DNA from: Lottia gigantea
Taxonomy: Eukaryota > Mollusca > Gastropoda > Lottiidae
Direction of reading: 5' to 3'
Assembly: GCF_000327385.1 (NCBI RefSeq)
Contig: NW_008707225.1
Location: 694,013-758,012, forward strand
Length of the DNA stretch: 64,000 bases
This document shows, in pieces, positions 52,001-63,262 of the stretch; position 1 is the first letter of the stretch; each line of letters begins with the position of its first letter. Under the pieces are notes generated by a model, which saw only the letters and a program-made list of their open reading frames with translations, searched no databases and was not told the origin of the DNA. A program made the position numbers and the translations under genes.

Positions 52001-52008
52001 AAAGTTTT

Positions 52009-52163
52009 TAAAGTGATACTACCTCTTAGAATTGATGTTAAATTTAAAGTCTCAACATGTATATTTTCTTCAGTTAGACTTACCTGGTGTCATGACTGTT
52101 TTAGAAAATAATCACTATATAAGAAGATTTATCAATTAAAATAAATAATTATTGAAGAATTTT
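52009..52163. mobile_element. Family A MITE-like element, partial copy 2
   Basis: It begins AAAGTGATACTACCTCTTAG and follows the order of copy 1: a TTAAATTTAAAGTCTCAAC arm, then TTACCTGGTGTCATGAC, then an AATAATTATTGAAGAATT interior. The right arm was not found, so it is probably a truncated copy. It is diverged from copy 1, implying age. Confidence 0.55.
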
Positions 52164-53070
52164 TTAAGAACTAACAGCCCAGAGTGTGTATTTCTGATGA
52201 TTCTGAGGTATCAAAATCTCCATCAATACATTCCTCTTTTGTTTTTGAGAATGATTGTAAACTGCCATAATTTCCACAGAAAAGTCGGTTAAGACCCAAG
52301 TTGGGGTCGCAACCCAGAAGAACATGTCAAATTTCAGTAGGGACATGAGATGAATTGGTCAGTTGTTTGAGGGTTCAGGTTCTATTTTAATATTTCTGTT
52401 TTAGTAGGTAATTTCTCAGAGGATAATTCAAGTTAAAACTTGCTATTTACCAAATGAAAAGTAATATTTTAATGTGCCCAATATTTTTACATATTAATGT
52501 AGGCTATGAATGAAAATACCTTTTTAAAAACCTTAAGATAGAGAGTCAGAACTCATCAAATTCAGAACATAATACCTTGCTTTTGACATCATTGCACCAG
52601 AGTGGTAATTTTCTTACTCTAAATAAATTAATGTTTTATGTTTTGAAAACCCTAATCTAGTTCTAGATGTCTAAGAAAAATGTGCTTTAAAAAATCTGGA
52701 CAAGCGGATTAAAGTTTTCAGACATTCTTAAACCAAAATCTGCTTCCTGCCAATTTTAAGATGGACAATAATCTGATTGCATGAAGAGCACTTAAAGGGA
52801 TATAGTTATCTAATTTTACTCATGGTAAAATGGTAGAGAAAAGTAGGGCAAACTCCATTCATTTCATTTCAATGAGTATATTTAAAGGGGGTGGGGGGAT
52901 ATTGTAGTAAGTAACAGTCTGAAAATGCAGAATATACAGAATACATGTCAGATTTCTATCTGTAATGTACATGTAGCTGAAATTAATTTTTACCCAGGAA
53001 AAAGCACATATTTCAACAACAATATTCCTTTAATGCATTACAAAAAAAAATGACCCATTTTGCTTTTCAG

Positions 53071-53146
53071 GGATCTTTCAAATGGACCACCTTTGATTCA
53101 TAATGCAATCCCATTCTCTAATACAATTTTAAATTGTATCCTGCAG
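53071..53146 (+). CDS. Candidate 76-nt coding exon, unidentified
   Basis: ATTTTGCTTTTCAG precedes G and 25 codons reading DLSNGPPLIHNAIPFSNTIL and onward to CAG, then GTTTAT. Joined to the 2-nt overhang of 47736-47776, its first base would make Trp. It ends on a codon boundary, which does not match the start phase of 61860-61953, so a further exon would be needed between them. The donor beyond GT is weak. Not recognised. Confidence 0.35.
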
Positions 53147-53494
53147 GTTTATGTGGTCATGTAAAAGTAGTGTCTTCAATCAAATAAAGCTTAGAAAGAA
53201 AACATTCTTAAAAGAAAGAGATAAAATCGACAAAATGATAAAACCTTTATCTCTAACCATTCTGAAAATCTTATGGAATGACAAGAGCCAGGTGTCTGTA
53301 GAGAAAGCTGTCCAGTGAACTGCATCAGTCAAGATAATTTCTCTTAATCACAAAAATTATGTTTGTTTGTCAAATCCAAGAAGAAAGGTATAGCCTTCCA
53401 CACCATGCCTAATTTAGGGTCAATATGATTCAAACATGTTCTCAATGTGTATTAAGATGGTTGTAAGTATGCTGATTGCTCTAGAATAGTGAAA

Positions 53495-53770
53495 TGCTCT
53501 CAAATAGTTAATTAATTCGCTATCCATTACACCCATCATATCTAAGCTAATCTGTCATTATGTTGAAATTTGAGCCTTGAAATCAACATGTTTACAGAAA
53601 TATCTTTTCTTGATAGCCCGTCATGTTTTGAAAAATAAAATGAAATTTCTATTTTGCACTACATTTGAAGGGATTATGCAATTTTCATGCAATTTTATAG
53701 ACTATTTACATATATTCAAGAACCAAAAAAACACCCGAGAATGGCAAACCATGGCCTTTAATTGTATATA
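53495..53770. repeat. Interspersed repeat family B, copy 3
   Basis: GAAATTTGAGCCTTGAAAT, GAAGGGATTATGCAATTTTC, GACTATTTACATATATTC and GAATGGCAAACCATGGCC occur in the same order as in copy 1 at 39.9-40.2 kb. The two opposite-strand frames that overlap here (53577-53911) are not genes. Confidence 0.6.
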
Positions 53771-53911
53771 ATTTTCTGAAGAATAGAGACTTGAAATGAC
53801 AGTAACATAGATAAAGATGTCATATGACAGGTTTGATATTGGATTAAAATATGTCATGGGCAAACAATTTCTTATCACTTTTTCACCAATCTCATTGATA
53901 CCATCATTCAT

Positions 53912-56080
53912 TTAGACAGCTTTAACATGTGATTTTACTGAGGCTACTGATTAATGACAGTAATAATTGGCTATTGGAGAAACATCAAGCCAGATATTCC
54001 ATGATAAGCACAATTTAACTTCTATTGTAAGGGACCAATATAATGACCATCATGGTATTAGTACAAGTGAGATATTGGCAATGAAATATAGAAATATTGC
54101 TTGTTAAGTGGACAGAATTGATGAACTAAATTTAAGAGTTTAAATAAACCCAATTAGTTACTGATCTAAATGTATAACATGGGGGCATATATGTTTCCTT
54201 AAGCTCTAGATTGCAAAAGAGAAAATGGGTCCACTTTTGAATCTGTTAGAATGGTTTTTTTATTCTTAATCTCTGGATGGATCCATAATAATTGTTAACT
54301 TTTTGAACTCTCTTGTCTGAGAAAATGATAGAACAGATTCACATATTGATGAGTAATTTGTTTCTCTCTTGATAATACGAACTGAAAAAGAAAAATGCTA
54401 TCCAAATGGGGCATGGCCGGTTTGGGTGTAATGTAGTACTTTTGACTTTTCTGTTTGTTTTTTTTTTTACAAAGTAAAGTGTCTAATGATCTTTCACATT
54501 TAATTAGCAAAGGTTAATAATTGCACAATTAGTATAAGATGATTTTTAACATGTTAGACTTTTTGTAAAAGAATGTAATGATTGTTAATATCAAGATCAC
54601 ATGCCTCATGCTTCATTATAATCTAAATGTATCATCTATAAGTAGCTTTTTTATTACATAGTTAGTAACCTGCTTTGATTATAATGCTTTGTTAATCTTT
54701 GGCATGTAACTGAAGCAATTAATGGGAGGAACATTTATATAGAACTATTATCTTGGGTTATTCAGTTAATACGTTTAAAGACTTATTTATGGACTCTGTA
54801 ATAATCTTACAGCTTAAGCTTTCAGTTAAATCAGGTATGAAGTAGAAGTTAAATTATACGGTTTTAAAATGTCATTGCATTCTCCTGCTGTTTATCTTCA
54901 ATTTTCATGGCAGCTAGCTTTTATCTACTTAAAAAATTGTTCATGTACATTTTGAATAATGATTGAGGTTAAAATTTTATTGAGCTCAGAAAACCACAGT
55001 AATTGAACTATGTTTGGCTTTTTTTCTTTCAACGGTTTATTGAACTCAGTACAATCTGACCTTTATACATCATCCTACTGGAACAGATCAAAATTTAAGT
55101 ATTTATGACTTTTTTTAACTTAGATATTGAACGTGTATAATAAGACCAATATTCTGCTCAAAGATAAAGGTTCTTCCTAGGAACTTGCCTTTTCTGATTA
55201 TAATATTTTATATGACTCTATAATATTCTCTGCCACTTGACATTGATTTTCGTGGATTCAGAGTAGTCAGAAGTGATAAGCCCATGTCATTGTGAGCAAT
55301 AAAAGAATGAAAACTTCAACTAAGAAGCTGTCAGGCTGAAAAACAAACACCTTTCCCTCTTGAAATTTTGAAACATGCATACCGAGTGGCTGGTTGTTAC
55401 TAAGGATCAAGCAAAGGAAGATGAGCAACCTAGAAGCTGACTTGTTGACTTGGGTCAGGAGTTTACTCCCTGACTTCTTGTTAACTGCAATGCAAATCAC
55501 ACAGGGCTGACTCAATATCTGGACATAATGACTGACAAAAACTGGACTGTAGACAGTTGGACAGCAAAACTTATGCAGCCATTTTTAAAATTCACCAAAA
55601 TTTCCCTTATTGCACACCACATTCCATTTCCTGTTGGATTTAAGTTCAATTGTTATTAAATAATAACATGAAAATTAAATTCATTAGAGATACAATGGAA
55701 GAGTTAATACATTGATTAAATTTATTGTTTGGCTCAAAAAATCAGAATATAGTCATATGACTTTATCTTACTTGGTCTGGTAATTTTATGTGATAACTAA
55801 GTGGTAATTATAAATTAAATTGAAAAAAGAAATATTTACTTTAAACAATTATTGTCTATAAAAACAGAATAAATTTCACACATTCTGATTTCTTTTTTTT
55901 GACAAAATGTTTTTCTCTCATTGAACAGTGTCTGTTATTTATATATAGTTATATTAACACTTTCACAATCTTTATCGAGCACCCGAGCAATCAAAGTAAC
56001 CAGTTCCAAATGAATGTTCAATTTATAAGAAAGAAAGAAAGATAATATTTAACAAGGATAACTATTATGTTCACAATTAA
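53912..56080. other. Gene-free stretch
   Basis: No exon, array or recognisable element. The 82-residue minus frame at 55267-55515 is unremarkable. A short GAAA run lies near 56030. Confidence 0.3.
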
Positions 56081-56082
56081 GA

Positions 56083-56292
56083 ATCCTTTTTACCAGCTGC
56101 AGGCCAAACTTCTTGGCATTGATCTTTCCTGGACTATCTGTTCCCATTTACAGCTGGGTTGACTCGAATTATGATTGAAGATCACATCAGACTTTCACAT
56201 GCCAGTCAAGATTGGAACCCAGATAACTATATAAATGACGTCATGTAAAGAACAATGATGGTCTAAGCGACTGTGCTATAGAACCAACATGT
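56083..56292 (-). mobile_element. tRNA-derived SINE
   Basis: On the minus strand it starts at about 56290 with a tRNA-like head. An A-box-like TATAGCACAGTCGCTTAGAC (56261-56280) is followed about 50 bases later by a B-box-like GGGTTCCAATC (about 56211-56221). Downstream is GAGTCAACCCAGCTGTAAAT, a body phrase I recall from invertebrate SINEs. Such elements are transcribed by RNA polymerase III and copied by LINE machinery. The 3' end is uncertain. Confidence 0.6.
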
Positions 56293-56299
56293 CTATCTT

Positions 56300-58330
56300 A
56301 AATGTTTTTGTAACTACTTCAGGTAATTCACTTAGCATACTATTATCAAATGTCAGAATGTCTCATGATAATTAAGAAAATGACAAAAACAATTTTTTTT
56401 TTCAAAAAGGTTAGCCCATGTGTGCTCACAATTTTCACTTTTCAAAAACATTTTTTTGTGGCTAATTGAGGGTATTTATGTATTTCGGAGGACAGCGATG
56501 ACAAATTTCATTAGATCTTATTCTTACTTGTAAGTTTTGAGATCTTACTGCTATTTCTTAGTAGAATAACTCTTTGGAGAAGAGCTTGCATCATTGTAAC
56601 CTTTGTCAGTAGCATGGAGTTCTTATGCTGTATCAATTGATCTATTTCTAGAATGGCAAAATTAGAGTATACATTCTTGACAAAGATTAAATGAATAAAC
56701 TGAATAGATAATATAGAAAATAATGAATATTAATGATATTTCTGGTCTAATTAAAAAGATAATGAGTTCCTAGTAACCAATTTATCAAAGAGATATATGA
56801 TGATAAAATAGCCCACAATTTCTTTCTGATGACCAAAAACTTATAAGAAATGTAATTAGATACTTGACCTTGAGAATTGAGCCAATTTCGAGATTTATTA
56901 AAGAGCTTTTAAAACTTCCACTTTCAAGCTGAGTTGGAACATGATCATCTAGTACACAATCAGACGTCAAATACCATCATGATACTGAGTGGGTGCGTAA
57001 GACTCTGTATTGCTAACCCAATTTCTTTTGTGTGTGTCCTGTTATTTCTCGTTAGATCTATGATCATGTTTTCAGCATGCACATCTTCCTTTTAGTTTCC
57101 AAGCAAGTAAAAAAAAACATGACTGACTAATACACATGTCAAAATAAGGTGCACTACAGTAGATAATTAACAATACCACTAAAAAGACCCACTCACTTGA
57201 AAGAAGTGGAATCACACCAGTAACAAAATGACCCTTTTTCTCACTAACAGAAATACTGTGCTAAATTTAAGTTATGTTTTAGTATTTTGACTGATATGTT
57301 TTAAGCTAGGTTATGGCTGAAAATTCATTATTTTGTACTCATACATCTTTAGAAATGGTACTGGTAGCTACAGACTACATCTAAACAATACTTATTATAT
57401 TCAAATATCAAATGTCAATAGTTAGCATGAAATTTCTTTCATGTTAATTAATATTTCTAATATGGAAACTGAGTACAGACAGAATTCATCCTGATCATAC
57501 TATAAGCTTTATTATGTCTCGGAAAAAAAAAATGTTACAAATATCTGCCAGCAATATTTAAGATGAGTAAAACGTAGAAATATCTCTCTTGAAAATCAAC
57601 AGGTTTCCTGACAGGTTACATGAGGCTATTTTTTCTCTGTCTTCTTCTGCCTCTAACTATTATGTGTCTGGAGTCGCAATTGATTGCTTAAATGAGGCTT
57701 ACACTTTAATTGGATTTGAATTCTTAAAAAAAAGGTTTTATGAGTAAAAACTATATTTTTCTATATAAATGAAAAAAAATCCAGACTATAATGTATTTGA
57801 TATTTCTTCTTAACAAAGCTGATTTATTTCTCATTTGACCTAACTGTTATGACACACCTAATCTCATTCTATTCTATGGACGTGATACATAATTCCTAAT
57901 ACATGAAGAAGGATTTTAAAGGTAAGCTCCATTAACATGACGTAATTCAAAACAAAATTACTTTCTGAAGTTATAAAGTACATTCCAGGCAAGACTAGAA
58001 TAAAGATTAAAAATATTTTGTTCATTAAGGTTGCCATTCCAAATTTGGAGTTTAACACTTGATAAATATGAAGTATGCTTAACAGACATCAAGGTCATTT
58101 TCTGCTTTTATCTGGAACTAAACTTAAATAAGATTAGAGTCTGAAGTTAATGCATGTCTGTGAAACATGTAAAGATAAAAACTTGAATAGACAAGGATGT
58201 AGTTGTCAGTGATATCCTAAAAATTGCTTAATGTACATGCAAATCATCAACATGTTCCAAAACATTAAACTGATACAATAGTTACTATAATCAAGGGGCT
58301 GTAACTAGGGTATTTTTTCTCTGTTGTCTT
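56300..58330. other. Gene-free stretch
   Basis: Nothing recognised. Frames at 56785 and 57864 (minus) lack support. Confidence 0.3.
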
Positions 58331-58336
58331 TAAAGA

Positions 58337-58650
58337 CTTGATCTTCAGGGCAGTAACCTACATCAAGGTAAATGAGGCAAATACCTCATGCAGAAATTAC
58401 CAAAAAATAATAAATAAATAGAAAAATAGAAAATAGTTAAAAATATAAATATGATATCTGATTTATATATACCTTTTTAATGTCTTTAAAGTTATGTCTG
58501 TCATCACAATGCTTTTGGTAGACAGTAACCACCTGTATAGATTTTAAAAGGGAATATATAAATTTCTATTTATTTATCTATATTTTGGTAATTTTGGCAT
58601 GAGGCATTTGCCTCATTTACCTTGATGTACATACTGCACTGAAGATCAAG
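58337..58650. mobile_element. MITE with ~88-bp terminal inverted repeats
   Basis: The arms 58337-58424 and 58563-58650 are inverted copies, matching at roughly nine in ten positions by eye. Each starts CTTGATCTTCAG, then ACATCAAGGTAAATGAGGCA, then CCTCATG, ATTACCAAAA and AAATAAATAGAAA. The ~140-base interior is non-coding. Within each arm, TGAGGCAAATACCTCA is itself nearly palindromic. Size and long arms fit a non-autonomous DNA transposon. No clear target-site duplication was seen, so the superfamily is not assigned. Confidence 0.8.
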
Positions 58651-59390
58651 ACACTGTCCTATCATTCTAAAATGGAGAAAAGTTTGATCCCTGCATGCCT
58701 TAAGAATTTTCAACAGTATTTTCACCTGTATATGACACAGATCAGAGTGGTGTGACCATCACATCCCTTCAAATAGGCTGGAAATTGAAAATTTCAAAGC
58801 AACGGGTAATTAAAATGCTTTCATCATTTCACTACAAAGCACTGCAGTTCTCATAGATGCATTAAAGTAGAAAAACATGGAAATTCTCTCTATTTATATA
58901 ATCTGCCTATTTGTAGTCAATATTATTAGTTAAAGAGTATTTAGATTACAATGATATTAATAGGAAATCATTAAATATTATATAAAACTTAATTAGTGTC
59001 TGATTCAATGCACTGAGCATGATTAACATGAGTATTCAGTCAGTTACATGTATACAGAAACTTTCATCTTGATTTGGAAGGTGAACATAAGGACTTGAAA
59101 GATAAAGCTATTAGGAAAAGCAAAAAGTGTGAATCTATTGATAATGTTAAGAGAGAAATTATAATCTAAAGTAATACAGTATATTATGTGCAATAAATAA
59201 AGAACAAAGGAGAAATAAGTGCCATTCGTATAATAAAATTATAAATGAGATTGGTTAAAGCTATTACAATTTACTCATAAAATGAGGATAATATCATAAT
59301 GTTTTAAATTGTCTCATGCTTTCTTGTAAATTGTTGTTTATATTATTATTGAGACATTTATATAGTCATATCTCTTACAGTATGTCTTTT
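58651..59390. other. Gene-free stretch
   Basis: An acceptor-like sequence near 58740 precedes a short open stretch ending near GGGTAATT, but neither signal is strong. Nothing else was seen. Confidence 0.3.
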
Positions 59391-59395
59391 TGTCT

Positions 59396-59945
59396 GTCAG
59401 ATAGATTTCAATGTTCACACAATATTCAATGACTTGTCAGATAGATTTCAATGTTAACACCATATTTGATGTCTTTGTCAGATACATTTCAATGTTAACA
59501 CCATATTCGATGTCTTTGTCAGATACATTTCAATGTTAACACCATATTTGATGTCTTTGTCAGATAGATTTCAATGTTAACACCATATTCGATGTCTTTG
59601 TCAGATAGATTTCAATGTTAACACCATATTCGATGTCTTTGTCAGATAGATTTCAATGTTAACACCATATTCGATGTCTTTGTCAGATAGATTTCAATGT
59701 TAACACGATATTCGATGTCTTTGTCAGATACATTTTTCAAAGTAAACACCATATTCGATGTCTTTGTCAGATACATTTCAATGTTAACACCATATTCGAT
59801 GTCTTTGTCAGATACATTTTTCAATGTTAACACCATATTCGATGTCTTTGTCAGATACATTTTTCAATGTAAACACCATATTCGATGTATTTGTCAGATA
59901 CATTTCGGTGTTCACTTCATAGTGGAAGTCTTATCTTTGTCAGGT
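59396..59945. repeat. 41-bp minisatellite, about 13 copies
   Basis: The unit reads GTCAGATAGATTTCAATGTT followed by AACACCATATTCGATGTCTTT, with CGATG recurring every 41 bases (for example 59590 and 59631). Some units have TTTTT expansions that shift the step to 42-43. Open frames on both strands (59642-59860 minus, 59697-60089 plus) derive from the repeat. The right edge grades into the 50-bp array. Confidence 0.92.
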
Positions 59946-60037
59946 AAATTTCACTTTTCACACCATGGTGATATGTTTGGTTGTCATACGGATTTTAGTG
60001 TTTACAAAAGAGTTGATGTGTTACTCTGTTTTTCAGA

Positions 60038-60338
60038 TGAATGTCGTGTTTACACAATAGACAGAGTGTTATCTCTGATTGTCAGATAGATGTCAGTGTT
60101 TACACAATAGACAGAGTGTTATCTCTGATTGTCAGATAGATGTCAGTGTTTACACAATAGACAGAGTGTTATCTCTGATTGTCAGATAGATGTCAGTGTT
60201 TACACAATAGACAGAGTGTTATCTCTGATTGTCAGATAGATGTCAGTGTTTACACAATAGACAGAGTGTTATCTCTGATTGTCAGATAGATGTCAGTGTT
60301 TACACAATAGACAGAGTGTTATCTCTGATTATCAGTAT
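60038..60338. repeat. 50-bp minisatellite, six copies, near identical
   Basis: ACAGAGTGTTATCTCTGATT recurs at 60061, 60111, 60161, 60211, 60261 and 60311, an exact 50-base step. From about 60057 to 60330 I find no mismatch between units, so amplification or homogenisation is recent. The unit begins GTCAGATAGATGTCAGTGTT plus TACACAATA, clearly akin to the start of the neighbouring 41-bp unit. Frames at 60229-60531 and similar are repeat artefacts. Confidence 0.95.
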
Positions 60339-60530
60339 TGTCAGTATTCACGCCATGAATGTTTCATCGTTGTCTTGTAGACAGATGTCAGTTTTCACAC
60401 GAAAATGTATTTTGTCATATTTGTTTGTCAGTCAGTGTTCACAACGTACTAGAAATGTCATCTCTGTTCGTCAGACAAATGTCAGTGTTTACACCATGAC
60501 TGTCAGATATATGTCAATGTTCACTGAATA
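60339..60530. repeat. Decayed edge of the 50-bp array
   Basis: Scattered relatives of the unit (GACAGATGTCAGTTTTCACA, GACAAATGTCAGTGTTTACA, GATATATGTCAATGTTCAC) continue to about 60530 with irregular spacing. They look older than the central copies. Confidence 0.7.
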
Positions 60531-60539
60531 GAAGATTGC

Positions 60540-61859
60540 TCTGTCTTGTGTTATCTTTGATCTGTTGTACAAAAAGTATCTCAAATTTGACTTGAGTCAA
60601 TGTAAGTCTACTTTCTTTTGTAATTGATTTCCTGGAAGAACTGGTTTTCAATCTCTTTTTATTATGTCTAATCCGATTTGATGATCTTTGAAATTTTGAT
60701 ATTTTTTCTACTACTATGTTACAATATAACAAATAGATAAAAGAAGGGAAGTTATTGATTGATCATATTAACTTTCTAATATATTTTTCTATTCACATCA
60801 TCGATCTACATCTACAGTTATAGATTATAATAGTGCTGATTGTCTCAAACACCTTGGTTCCAAGCTTAGAAACTTAATTCAAGAACCCTTCAGAATAATA
60901 AGCATTGACTATAATGTGTGGTTTTCAGATCAATCAAGTACTTATATTGTTTGGTTAATAGGTGCAATATATGAAGGAAGGTGATAGCTTTGATTTCTTC
61001 ATTGATTTTGAATTTCAGACCATCCCATTTGGGGAATTTTAAGTGGCCTATTCTGTTCATGTTATTGTAAGGTGTCTGTGATATTTTCATGTTTTATATT
61101 ATTTTTACCATCAAGTTGCATCTGTTCCAGAAGTATATCAATGTCAGAGAAACCTTGACCTCGGCCTTTTCACAAGTAATCTCAGTCTATTGTCACCTAT
61201 TTCTTGTTATTCCGAAGACCCACTGGGAAAATTACAGTTAAATTCTCTTGCCATAAATTTCCTTCTTTGTCAGATGTTGAATATCTGACACATAGTGAAT
61301 ATTTTTAGCCAAGTAACATTGTATTAAGCTCCATTTGATGTGGTCTAGTTGTCACATACAAGTATATGTCAAGGTTTAAGAAGTTTCAGTTCTCTAATGC
61401 ATCGACGTGTTATGCTAATAGTTTTAGTTAATATTACATGTCTGGTGTTTTGAATTATGTCTAAAATCTTAGGTCTAGATGTCAAAGTTATAATGGACTT
61501 AAAAGTACAGGTCTCATTATTTCACAGACACTAAATGGTAGGTCATTATATGTAAAATAGCATAAGTATGAATATATTTGTTGCCTCAGAAGTTTATTAA
61601 GTGTGAACTCTAATACATTACTTGCGCTCTGTAAAACCCTTCAAAAAGTTCATTATTCCATCAATTTTATTGTACCACAAATCACTCAGTAGATTTATAT
61701 TGTGGATACACTTGTTTATCAAGCTATAATGCACTTAGTAATGATTTTAAAATAATAATTGTAAAGATTGCACTCTAAGTACAAAACTGAAATTCAATAC
61801 CTTTTTCATTTAAAATGTGGGTGCGTTCAAAAAGTTGTACCTCTATCTGTTTTTCACAG
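60540..61859. other. Gene-free stretch, probably intron
   Basis: No exon with paired splice signals. An acceptor-like TTTCCTTCTTTGTCAG at about 61272 leads only to rapidly closing frames. Confidence 0.35.
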
Positions 61860-61953
61860 GATTTTTTCCTCATTTTACAAACAGCATGCTAAAGTACAAC
61901 CTTCCTTAGTTATCAAAGTGTGGCCTTCTATGTGCTTCGAGATGTTAAAACAG
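61860..61953 (+). CDS. Candidate internal coding exon, unidentified
   Basis: This is the best exon candidate outside the GPCR. The tract CTCTATCTGTTTTTCACAG precedes 94 nt, and CAG/GTAAGT follows. Only one of three registers is open: G completes a split codon, then 31 codons begin IFSSFYKQHAKVQPSLVIKV, followed by WPSMCFEMLKQ at the exon end. The peptide has a balanced residue mix with two aromatic clusters and looks like a helical cytosolic domain. Its start fits a 2-nt overhang such as that of 47736-47776, giving Trp at the junction. No family was recognised. The open frame extends 5' of the acceptor to 61768 by chance. Confidence 0.6.
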
Positions 61954-63006
61954 GTAAGTTCCTCAGTAAGACACCATTGTGCAGATACCATTAGCTTTGA
62001 GCTTCAAGAGATTGAAGGTTAAATAACAATTGTAAGAATATATATATGAGTGTACATGTCTGTAAGCTACTGATGATGAATGTGTCATGGGAAATTTAAT
62101 ATAATGAAATAGATATCCTTAGAGCATACTACTGTTAAAAACAATTTGTCAGGTATTATCAGAGAGTATTGGAAGATTATTAAAATGAAGGGGTGACTTA
62201 ATTTTGAACATACACAACTGCCCTGAAGATTTTACTATTACTAATTTACTTTATATCTACAGAACTTTCTTAACGCCAAATTGATTAAAAACTTCTTCAG
62301 CAACCAATTTAGACATAAGTCAAATTTTCAAAGTTACACAAAGTAGCTTAAAGAATAAAAGCACAGAAAAACACTGACAGATATATACATTTACAAACAG
62401 ATCATTGTTCAGGAAAAAGTTTTAAGTGCCTAAATTATGTTCAAAATTACCTGTATACCTGGAAATTACCTTACATAATATTTGTTTCAGATTATTTTTC
62501 CATTTATTTGGTTTTAATTAAAGAACTATGTGCTTTTATGTCTAATATAATCTAACAATAGGAAATGATATACAATTTTGAAGTCTTGTAAAAATTCAGG
62601 TGGAAATTTGCCTGTGGCATTTGATGCATTAAAATGTTGATCGGAACTAATACATGCAGCGTCTGAGAAAAAAAAAAATTTAATATGTGGTTAATATATC
62701 TTTGACCTATTATTTCTATTTTTCATTATTTAACACTGGTAAATAATAATGTGTTTGAAAATAGAAACAGCCGTTTTTTTTGTCATGTCTTATATTATAT
62801 CTAACTTTGACAACAGAGTATTAAATAATTAGAGAGCTAAAAATATCATGTGTCATCATCTACCATCTTATATTATATATATTTCTAGTCTAATATAGAC
62901 ATAATCATTAATTAGTTTATAAACATAATATAATTTCATTAGTTTAAGGTAAAATATGTGTCATAGAGTATCTTGGTCTTTCCAACATGTTTTCTCACTT
63001 CAATAT
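61954..63006. other. Gene-free stretch, probably intron
   Basis: AT-rich DNA following a consensus donor. No array, exon or element was recognised before the gap. Confidence 0.35.
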
Positions 63007-63056
63007 NNNNNNNNNNNNNNNNNNNNNNNNNNNNNNNNNNNNNNNNNNNNNNNNNN
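63007..63056. other. Assembly gap (50 N)
   Basis: A second run of exactly 50 N, the same length as the first, so it is a fixed-size placeholder. Confidence 0.99.
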
Positions 63057-63262
63057 CAATGTCAGGCCTAATTCTCTAGTTTTATATCAAACCAAGTTTC
63101 TTTCCAACTCCTTTAGAGAAAGATAGTCAAGAAATTACAGTATGGATTTGAAATCAGGCTTGATCTTGCTTTGAATGTGTATTCAGAAATATTTACATCT
63201 ACAGGCCTTAGGCATAAGCAGATACCAGAAGAACTAAAACCATTCTTTGTACTGTAAATAAA

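Noticed and set aside
59642-60531. Open frames of 72-130 residues across the 41- and 50-bp arrays
   Set aside because: They lie on both strands and follow the repeat units. They show no independent coding signature.
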